From assembly GCA_002382755.1 (NCBI GenBank), contig DFZT01000058.1, positions 2,263-7,321 on the forward strand: a stretch of DNA of 5,059 nucleotides, given 5' to 3'. Shown here piece after piece: positions 1-5,059 of this stretch. Below the pieces are notes generated by a model. The model worked only from the letters and a program-made list of their open reading frames with translations. It ran no database searches and was not told the DNA's origin. Position numbers and translations under genes: made by a program. Origin of the DNA: Firmicutes bacterium UBA4049 (lineage in GTDB: Bacteria > Bacillota > Desulfotomaculia > Desulfotomaculales > Nap2-2B). Every line of letters begins with the position of its first letter. Positions within the stretch are counted from its first letter, which is position 1.

Positions 1-1703
1 TTCTCGATCATCGACTGGCGTTGAGAAAGGAGATCCCGCTCCATTTTTTCATAGCGCAGCCTGGTTTCCCGGGCCTCGTTTAAAAGCCGTCTCGTTTCCT
101 CCCGCTCACTTTCAATTTCCTGACGGCTGCGTTCAAGATCCTTGATTAGATCTGCCATTTCAATCTGCTCTTTTGTCAGAAATTCCCTCGCTCTATCGAC
201 AACCTTTTGTTCCATTCCCAGGCGCAGGGCAATTTCAAAGGCGTTGCTGTGTCCCGGTTTCCCGATCAACAGCCTGTATGTGGGGCGCAGAGTTACAGCG
301 TCAAATTCAAGTGAAGCGTTTTCAACACCAGGCCTGCCTTGGGCAAAAGTTTTCAGTTCGGAAAAGTGGGTTGTTACCATTACCCTGGCGCCGGTATCAT
401 TGAGCCTTTCCAGGGTTGCCTGGGCCAAGGCCGCCCCTTCCGTAGGATCAGTACCTGCTCCCAGTTCGTCAATTAAAACAAGGCTTGAAGGACCTGCGGT
501 TCCCAGGATATGGATGATGTTGTTGAGGTGCGACGAGAAGGTGCTCAGGTTCTGCTCAATGCTCTGCTCGTCGCCTATATCTACGAAAACCTGTTCGAAG
601 ATACCCAGTTCCGTTGTTTCCCCGGCGGGAATATGAAGACCGGATTGGGCCATCAGAACAAGCAGCCCCGCTGTTTTGAGCGCAACCGTTTTGCCGCCCG
701 TGTTTGGCCCGGTGATGACAAGGATATTATAAGCCCTGCCCAAAAAAAGGTCATTTGGCGTTACATCACCGGCCAGCAGGGGATGGCGTGCTTTTTTCAG
801 TGAAAAAAAAGCCGGGTTTTGCCTAAGCAGCGGTTCTTCGGCATAAAGATCGCGGCTGTAGCCTGCTTTTGACATGATGAATTCCAAATGGCCAAGTTCG
901 TCCAAGGACATCCTGATGCTTTCGGCAGCCGAGCCTACTTGGCCGGAAAGGCCGCGCAGTATTTTGATGATTTCCTCTTTTTCTTCAGCCTGCAGCCTGC
1001 GTATTTCGTTATTAGCCTCAATAACCGGCATTGGTTCAATGAACACCGTGGCTCCGCTTGATGACTGGTCATGGACGATACCTCCAACCTGCGATCGGTA
1101 TTCCAGCTTTACGGGGATGACGTAGCGGTCCTCCCTGATTGTAACGATTGGGTCCTGCAGATATTTCTGGTAAGCAGCGGAGCGGGTCAGTTTTTCAAGC
1201 TGTTCCTTGACAGAGCCGCGGGTTCGGGCAAGCTTCCGCCTGATCGCCGCCAGAGCGCCGGATGCCGAATCCGATACCTCGGCGCCGGGTAGAATTGCCG
1301 TGAAAATATTTTTTTCAATCGCATTATAGTAATCCAGTTTGGCGCCTATCTCACCCAGTAACGGATATGTTTCCAGGCGCGCCGTCAGGAAATCTTTGAT
1401 CTGCCTGCAGGCAGCCAGGGTGTAACCGACAGAGAGCAGGTCGGCAGGTTCAAGGACCGCCCCGTGGCTGGCTCTTTCCACCTGCTGCCGCACATCCGAA
1501 TAGCCGCCTGTCTGCGCCAAAGGCTCCAAACGGAGCAGCTTCCTGCCCTCCGTGGTTTCAGCCTGGGCTTTGATGATCTCTTCCGGCACAACCGAAGGCC
1601 TCAGGGCGAATACGCGTTCGCGCCCCAAAGAAGTGCCGCAGTATCCCGCCAGATTTTCCAATACCTTATCGTACTCAAGCCTTTTCAAAACGCGTTCATT
1701 CAC
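1..1703 (-). CDS. mutS2: MutS2 (RqcU) ATPase, N-terminal 567 residues; C-terminus outside window
   Basis: MutS2 is a MutS-like ABC-type ATPase that lacks the mismatch-recognition domain. In Bacillus it acts on collided ribosomes, and older work tied it to suppression of recombination. The frame is open from a GTG at 1703 to the window edge, ending two bases into codon 568. Residues 1-300 are the core/lever helices and include the conserved REDRYVIPVK (190-199) and GATVFIEP (217-224) stretches. The ATPase follows: Walker A TGPNTGGKT (331-339), signature region SIEQNLSTFSSH (381-392), Walker B LVLIDE (408-413) with the D-loop GAGTDPTEG (415-423), and the switch histidine in TTHFSELK (444-451). 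From about residue 500 a charged, Glu/Arg-rich coiled coil begins. The family is usually about 785 residues, so roughly 220, including the Smr nuclease domain, lie beyond base 1. The start is fixed by an in-frame TGA at 1712-1710 and by GGTGA six bases upstream. It follows the U32 gene by 18 bases, so it is probably cotranscribed. No frameshift or missing catalytic residue is seen. Confidence 0.96.
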   Translation of the reverse strand, partial: MNERVLKRLEYDKVLENLAGYCGTSLGRERVFALRPSVVPEEIIKAQAETTEGRKLLRLEPLAQTGGYSDVRQQVERASHGAVLEPADLLSVGYTLAACRQIKDFLTARLETYPLLGEIGAKLDYYNAIEKNIFTAILPGAEVSDSASGALAAIRRKLARTRGSVKEQLEKLTRSAAYQKYLQDPIVTIREDRYVIPVKLEYRSQVGGIVHDQSSSGATVFIEPMPVIEANNEIRRLQAEEKEEIIKILRGLSGQVGSAAESIRMSLDELGHLEFIMSKAGYSRDLYAEEPLLRQNPAFFSLKKARHPLLAGDVTPNDLFLGRAYNILVITGPNTGGKTVALKTAGLLVLMAQSGLHIPAGETTELGIFEQVFVDIGDEQSIEQNLSTFSSHLNNIIHILGTAGPSSLVLIDELGAGTDPTEGAALAQATLERLNDTGARVMVTTHFSELKTFAQGRPGVENASLEFDAVTLRPTYRLLIGKPGHSNAFEIALRLGMEQKVVDRAREFLTKEQIEMADLIKDLERSRQEIESEREETRRLLNEARETRLRYEKMERDLLSQRQSMIE

Positions 1704-1709
1704 GTGTTT

Positions 1710-1714
1710 TCACC
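1710..1714 (-). promoter_or_regulatory. Ribosome binding site of mutS2
   Basis: On the minus strand GGTGA sits six bases before the GTG at 1703. It is fully complementary to the 3' end of 16S rRNA (the GGTGA part of the extended AAGGAGGTGAT consensus). An in-frame TGA overlaps it (1712-1710), so no longer start is possible in this frame. It lies within the 18-base gap after the U32 stop codon, as expected for translation from a polycistronic message. Confidence 0.7.
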
Positions 1715-1721
1715 GGTCTTA

Positions 1722-4265
1722 TTATAAAACTCCGCGGAAGAGGTGTCCAGAAGTGATGCCGCCGGGGTGAAGTCCGGCAAGAGATTTTTTAATCCCGGCC
1801 AACTGCGCGCTGTCATTTATCAAGACTGCCCGGCAGTATGCCCTTACAACGGCTTCTACGGCAGGGGGGTCAAGCAGGCGGGCGTCTATCCGTACGGCGC
1901 CGATTCCCGCTTCCGCCAGCGCCGGAATGCTTTCCGCCAGACATAAAACGTGCGAGTTAAAGATATGCATGCGGCAGGAACTGTCCGTTTCAAGGGGGAA
2001 AAATATACCCAGCCTGTCCCTTAAAGAAAATTTTTTGTTCCGGCAGGGTTGGACGCATTTTCCCGGCAGGCATTTTTCTGCTTCAATCAGGCTGCCTGGA
2101 GCACAATATTCCGAAACCATCAGTTCAACCCTTCCATGGACAAGGACTTCCAGCGTACACCCTGACCGGACGGCGGCTATTCGACGGATCTGCTCAATGG
2201 TCAGCTCGGGTGAGAGGGCAGCCTGGATTGCTCCCTGCCGCGACATATATTCGACGGTAAGGCTGTTGAATACGTTTAAGGTATAGTCAGTATAGACAGG
2301 CGGAAGGCCTCTGATTTTCCTCAGCAGCCCGAGGTTTCCGGCTAAAACGCCGTCCACAGGCCAGCGGCTCGCCTCTTCGATAATGCCGGAAAGCTCATCC
2401 AACTCGCTGCCGCGAATAATCGCGGGCGTGGCGACTACAAATTTAACACCGTTTTCCCGGCAGAATTCAAATCCCCTGAACAGTTCATCCCTGTTCACGG
2501 CAGACCGGGGCGAATATTCCCCGGATGCAAAATAAACCAGCCCGGCGCCTGCCCGGACAGCAGCTTTTAAGGAATATAGATCTCCCGCATGTACGGCCAC
2601 CAGCGGACGGGTGTGCCGTATTAACTGTTTTTCCCTGCTTTCAGGGACGGTTTTTAAAACTTTGGCCAATCGCCGCTGGAATGCCTCAACAGCGAGAGGC
2701 TCTATCCCCCGGTTGTTCAAACGGGCCTGTTCCAGCGACGCTACAGCCTCTCTTCTAGCCTGGTTTATCTCTGCGGCGGGATAAATAACGCCGTCTTTAA
2801 TTTCACACTGCAATTCACTTAAGCTAAATGGCGTATTGCCCAGACGGTCCATCTGCCGGAGCAGATATGTTTCATCCAGAGGCCGATCGGAGGACGGTTG
2901 TCCCGCATGTGCGGTTGACCCGGAACCTGTGTTTCCGTCCTCGTCCCTGACCGTGACTTCCATCGGTTCACCGGCGCCTGCCCGTATAAAAAAGCTTACG
3001 GGCAGCTTTTTGGTTTCTTTTGAAGAGGTGAAGGTCCGCCTGGCCCGGTTAATCAGATCCGCATCATTTGTCTTGAACACCCTGTCGCCTTTTTTTGCCG
3101 CACCCTGGAAGGGGATCTCCACTATCTGTCCGGGCCGGGCCTCCCGGACTGTTTTGCCGTCCAATAAAAAAGCCCCGGTTACAAAACCCTTCCTGCCCCC
3201 TTCGGTAACCCAGATTTCAAGCCCGTCTCCCGCACGAAGCTTATCTTCAAGAAGCACTTCCACGAAGCCTTTCTCCCAGTCGTACCCGCGCACCCGGCCC
3301 AAAAATACGCCCCTGTTGTTCGGGCGTTTGTAACTCATCATTTTGTTAAACTGGCGGCCGTAAAAATAACCTGTGGTAAATTCCCGGTTGAAAATCTGGG
3401 CAAGTTCCGTATTTTCCTGTGGAGTTACATAAAACCCTTCCGCTCCTCTTAAAACCGCCCTGTCGATCAGCTTTCTGTAAATTCCTGTGACAACAGCAAC
3501 GTATTCCGGACGCTTGATTCTGCCCTCTATCTTGAAAGAATCAATCCCAGCCTCAATAAGATCGGGAATATGCCCGCTCATATTTAGGTCGCGCGGGCTT
3601 AAAAGATAATCTCCGGCCCTTTCCTGCTCAAGCAGAACACTTCCATTTTCGTCCGCAAGCGTATAGGGGAGGCGGCAGGGCTGGGCGCAGCTTCCGCGGT
3701 TGCCGCTGCGGCCGCCGATCATGCTGGAAAACAGGCACCTGCCGGAGTAGCAGATACAAAGGGCGCCGTGGATAAAGACTTCTGTCTGCGCTTTTGTATT
3801 TGAGCAGATCTCCCTGATTTCAGACAGGTTCATTTCCCGGGCTAAGACTATTCTTTTAAAACCTGCCGCGGATAAAAGTTCAATCCCCGAAAGATTATGG
3901 ATCGTCATCTGAGTGCTTGCGTGAAGGGCAAGACCGGGGACAGCCTCGCGGGCAAGCGCGGCCAGGCCGAGATCCTGCACAATTACGGCGTCTGCGCCGG
4001 CGTTGTATAGGTACAAGAGAAAACCGGCCGCTTCTTCCATTTCCCGGTCGGCAACAAGGATGTTTACAGTGACATAGACCTTCACGCCCCGTATATGCGC
4101 ATATTCAATAGCTCTGGCTATTTCCGGGTTTTCAAAATTGACGGCTGACCGTCGGGCGTTGAACATCCTGCCGCCTAAATAAACCGCGTCCGCCCCGTTT
4201 TGCACCGCTGCAACAAAAGCTTCCCATCCTCCCGCAGGGGCGAGAAGTTCAGGTTTTTTGAGCAA
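1722..4265 (-). CDS. U32 family / DUF3656 protein, probable RlhA-like RNA hydroxylation enzyme with duplicated U32 module
   Basis: This is a U32 'peptidase' homologue. Characterised relatives modify RNA rather than cut protein: E. coli RlhA (YdcP) hydroxylates 23S rRNA C2501 and TrhP acts on tRNA, while UbiU/UbiV carry 4Fe-4S clusters. With the TTG at 4265 as start it has 847 residues. Residues 5-270 form the first U32 module: PELLAPAG (5-12), DAVYLGG (26-32), the U32 signature beginning EVFIHGALC (162-170), cysteines C170, C177, C193 and C197, and KIEGRIKRPEYV (245-256). About 335-505 is the DUF3656 region, ending near RLGNTPF and a PAAEINQARREA segment. From about 551 a second, diverged U32-like module begins, with its own cysteines C721, C732, C737 and C741 and a CRMHIFNSH motif (764-772). 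E. coli RlhA is shorter (about 650 residues). An alternative start is the TTG at 4283 (853 residues), but it has no Shine-Dalgarno site; GGGAG precedes the 4265 start by 11 bases, and MLKKPELLAPAG fits the family N-terminus. It is the first gene of the operon with mutS2. Family assignment is firm; the exact RNA substrate is inferred. Confidence 0.92.
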   Translation of the reverse strand: MLKKPELLAPAGGWEAFVAAVQNGADAVYLGGRMFNARRSAVNFENPEIARAIEYAHIRGVKVYVTVNILVADREMEEAAGFLLYLYNAGADAVIVQDLGLAALAREAVPGLALHASTQMTIHNLSGIELLSAAGFKRIVLAREMNLSEIREICSNTKAQTEVFIHGALCICYSGRCLFSSMIGGRSGNRGSCAQPCRLPYTLADENGSVLLEQERAGDYLLSPRDLNMSGHIPDLIEAGIDSFKIEGRIKRPEYVAVVTGIYRKLIDRAVLRGAEGFYVTPQENTELAQIFNREFTTGYFYGRQFNKMMSYKRPNNRGVFLGRVRGYDWEKGFVEVLLEDKLRAGDGLEIWVTEGGRKGFVTGAFLLDGKTVREARPGQIVEIPFQGAAKKGDRVFKTNDADLINRARRTFTSSKETKKLPVSFFIRAGAGEPMEVTVRDEDGNTGSGSTAHAGQPSSDRPLDETYLLRQMDRLGNTPFSLSELQCEIKDGVIYPAAEINQARREAVASLEQARLNNRGIEPLAVEAFQRRLAKVLKTVPESREKQLIRHTRPLVAVHAGDLYSLKAAVRAGAGLVYFASGEYSPRSAVNRDELFRGFEFCRENGVKFVVATPAIIRGSELDELSGIIEEASRWPVDGVLAGNLGLLRKIRGLPPVYTDYTLNVFNSLTVEYMSRQGAIQAALSPELTIEQIRRIAAVRSGCTLEVLVHGRVELMVSEYCAPGSLIEAEKCLPGKCVQPCRNKKFSLRDRLGIFFPLETDSSCRMHIFNSHVLCLAESIPALAEAGIGAVRIDARLLDPPAVEAVVRAYCRAVLINDSAQLAGIKKSLAGLHPGGITSGHLFRGVL

Positions 4266-4276
4266 TAAAATCAGCG

Positions 4277-4281
4277 CTCCC
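4277..4281 (-). promoter_or_regulatory. Ribosome binding site deciding the U32 gene start
   Basis: The minus strand reads TTGGGAGCGCTGATTTTATT before the preferred start. GGGAG is 11 bases from the TTG at 4265, a long but acceptable spacing. The same GGGAG overlaps the more upstream TTG at 4283, which itself has no purine-rich site before it. If transcription starts about 7 bases after the TATAAT at 4306-4301, the TTG at 4283 would have only about a 10-base leader, whereas 4265 has nearly 30. Both points favour 4265. Confidence 0.55.
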
Positions 4282-4300
4282 AAAAAGTGATTTTCTACAT

Positions 4301-4331
4301 ATTATATTAACAGATCAGGAAAAGTTAGCAA
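4301..4331 (-). promoter_or_regulatory. Probable sigma-A type promoter of the U32-mutS2 operon
   Basis: The minus strand carries a perfect TATAAT -10 box (4306-4301) in an AT-rich stretch just upstream of the U32 gene. The best -35 match is TTGCTA (4331-4326; four of six positions match TTGACA) at a 19-base spacing, which is longer than the optimum of 17. There is no extended -10 TG. The -35 candidate lies inside the left arm of the inverted repeat at 4324-4356, so anything binding that repeat could affect initiation. The -10 box is clear; the -35 is tentative. Confidence 0.55.
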
Positions 4332-4356
4332 GTAGGGACGGTTCTTGCTTGCTAAC
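4324..4356. repeat. 9-bp perfect inverted repeat in the divergent intergenic region, possible REP-like or operator element
   Basis: GTTAGCAAG (4324-4332) and CTTGCTAAC (4348-4356) are perfect inverted arms separated by 15 bases that contain AGGGACGGTTCTT. As RNA this would form a 9-bp stem, extendable by one wobble pair. It is not followed by a T-run on either strand, so it is not a typical intrinsic terminator, and neither flanking gene ends here. The GGGACGGTTCT core resembles, from memory, short dispersed palindromic repeats common in clostridial genomes; this cannot be confirmed from a single copy. It overlaps the -35 candidate of the minus operon and abuts the ribosome binding site of the plus-strand gene, so an operator role is an alternative. 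Confidence 0.6.
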
Positions 4357-4359
4357 CTT

Positions 4360-4365
4360 AAAGGG
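4360..4365 (+). promoter_or_regulatory. Ribosome binding site deciding the start of the phosphatase-fold gene
   Basis: AAAGGG lies 10 bases before the ATG at 4376. The other in-frame candidates fit worse: the ATG at 4367 is only one base away from this site, and the TTG at 4349 lies within the right arm of the inverted repeat with no purine-rich site in range. Initiation at 4376 gives MIRVLTYNIHHG, which places the conserved TYN motif at the usual distance from the N-terminus. Confidence 0.6.
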
Positions 4366-4375
4366 TATGATTAAA

Positions 4376-5059
4376 ATGATCCGTGTCCTTACCTACAATA
4401 TACACCACGGTGTAGGGGCCGCAGGCAGATCACTGCCGGAAATAGCCGCAGTGATCAGGGAAAGCAGCCCTGATCTGGTTGCCCTGCAGGAGGTGGACAT
4501 GTTTATGCCCCGCAGCTGCTTTGCAAACCAGGCCAGGAGGCTGGCCAAAATGCTCCGGATGCAGTATGTGTACGGCCGCGCCGAAAGCTGGTTAATAATT
4601 ATGCGCTACGGCAACGCGGTGTTATCCCGCGGAAAAATTCTTCGGCATAATAACCTCGTCCTTACCAAAGGCAAAGAAAAACGGGCGCTTTTAAGGGCAA
4701 GGATTAAAACCCGGCAACATCCTGCTTTTTACTTTTTAAACACACATCTGGGCTTAAGCAGTGACGAGCGCCGCATCCAGGTTGACCGGATTACGCAGGT
4801 TGTCGGCGCATTGAAAGGGCCTGTAATCTTGGCGGGCGACTTCAATACGGGGCCGGAAGCGGAGGAATTAACGAGCCTGAAAGGCCTCTTGAATTCCTCC
4901 GCATTGGCGATTCCCACCTACCCGTCTCACGAACCCGTTTATTTTCCGGACAATATCCTGGTTTCCAGGCACTGGTCGGTTCTCGGTGCAAAAACCGTAA
5001 AATCGCCGGCGTCCGATCACCTGCCGCTGATTGTTGATCTGGAATACTTATCTTTTTGA
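4376..5059 (+). CDS. Endonuclease/exonuclease/phosphatase (EEP) family protein
   Basis: This is a 227-residue metal-dependent phosphoesterase of the DNase I / exonuclease III / sphingomyelinase fold. All the catalytic motifs are present in order: TYNIHHG with the metal-site Asn8; ALQEVD with the metal-binding Glu39; an Arg-containing KRALLRAR strand (102-109); LNTHLGL with His124; LAGDFNTGP with Asp155 and Asn157; and ASDHLPL with Asp214 and His215, the general base pair. It should therefore be an active enzyme that hydrolyses phosphodiester or phosphomonoester bonds. No signal peptide or membrane segment is visible, so it is probably cytoplasmic. It is a minimal, single-domain version; the substrate (nucleic acid, phospholipid head group or inositol phosphate) cannot be read from the sequence. 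It is divergent from the U32-mutS2 operon, across a 110-base spacer. The start at ATG 4376 is chosen for its AAAGGG site; starts at 4367 or TTG 4349 would add 3 or 9 residues. The stop TGA is the last codon of the window. Confidence 0.93.
   Translation: MIRVLTYNIHHGVGAAGRSLPEIAAVIRESSPDLVALQEVDMFMPRSCFANQARRLAKMLRMQYVYGRAESWLIIMRYGNAVLSRGKILRHNNLVLTKGKEKRALLRARIKTRQHPAFYFLNTHLGLSSDERRIQVDRITQVVGALKGPVILAGDFNTGPEAEELTSLKGLLNSSALAIPTYPSHEPVYFPDNILVSRHWSVLGAKTVKSPASDHLPLIVDLEYLSF

Noticed and set aside
1704..1721. Possible terminator between the U32 gene and mutS2
   Set aside because: The gap is only 18 bases, has no stem-loop or T-run, and holds the mutS2 ribosome binding site.
142..1727. Several plus-strand open frames opposite mutS2 (for example 142-636, 510-803, 874-1125), and one minus-strand frame at 1385-1591
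   Set aside because: They overlap mutS2, whose frame has continuous, clear family motifs. Their own translations show no recognisable domain and are rich in Ser/Arg/Cys, as expected of antisense or shifted frames.
1743..3333. Plus-strand open frames opposite the U32 gene, including one of 165 codons at 2836-3333
   Set aside because: They are shadows of the U32 gene, with no domain motifs in their translations. The U32 frame is uninterrupted and conserved through the whole stretch.
4349..4377. Plus-strand TTGCTA (4349-4354) and TAAAAT (4372-4377) at 17-base spacing, resembling a promoter
   Set aside because: Transcription would begin after the ATG at 4376 and so could not yield the full protein. 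The next in-frame ATG (4499) would remove Asn8 and Glu39. No convincing plus-strand promoter was found upstream either.
4401..4414. Short dyad TACACC-AC-GGTGTA
   Set aside because: It has only 6-bp arms and lies over the codons of the conserved YNIHHGVG motif, so coding constraint explains it.
4488..4501. Internal AGGAGGTGG followed by an in-frame ATG at 4499 in the EEP gene
   Set aside because: It looks like a strong start site, but the bases encode the conserved QEVDM stretch. A product starting there would lack two metal-site residues, so the match is explained by coding.

Overview
The window holds three protein-coding genes and no RNA genes or intact mobile elements. Two genes lie on the minus strand and appear to form one transcription unit: a large two-module U32-family protein (4265 to 1722), followed after 18 bases by the first 567 codons of mutS2 (1703 to 1, running off the left edge). 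The third gene, a compact endonuclease/exonuclease/phosphatase-fold protein (4376 to 5059), is divergent on the plus strand, and its stop codon coincides with the last base of the window.

The organism is most likely a Gram-positive clostridial-type bacterium (Firmicutes, something like the Peptococcaceae/Desulfotomaculum-Pelotomaculum group). This is inferred from MutS2 of the Firmicutes type, the long two-module U32/DUF3656 protein beside mutS2, strong Shine-Dalgarno pairing (GGTGA, GGGAG, AAAGGG), GTG and TTG starts, and moderate GC with mixed codon use. No 16S rRNA or other marker fixes the genus.

Layout: 1-1703 mutS2 (partial, minus); 1704-1721 spacer with the mutS2 ribosome binding site; 1722-4265 U32/DUF3656 gene (minus); 4266-4375 divergent intergenic region holding a perfect TATAAT box for the minus operon, a 9-bp inverted repeat with a GGGACGGTTCTT-containing loop, and the ribosome binding sites of both flanking genes; 4376-5059 phosphatase-fold gene (plus). 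No stretch over 300 bases lacks a gene.

Functionally, the minus operon pairs a probable RNA-hydroxylation enzyme (relative of E. coli RlhA, which modifies 23S rRNA C2501) with MutS2, known in Bacillus as a factor acting on collided ribosomes. Both therefore point to ribosome maintenance, although the shared role is inferred. Nothing here looks like a defence island or a wholly new system. The most notable items are the duplicated cysteine module in the U32 protein and the inverted repeat that overlaps the likely operon promoter.
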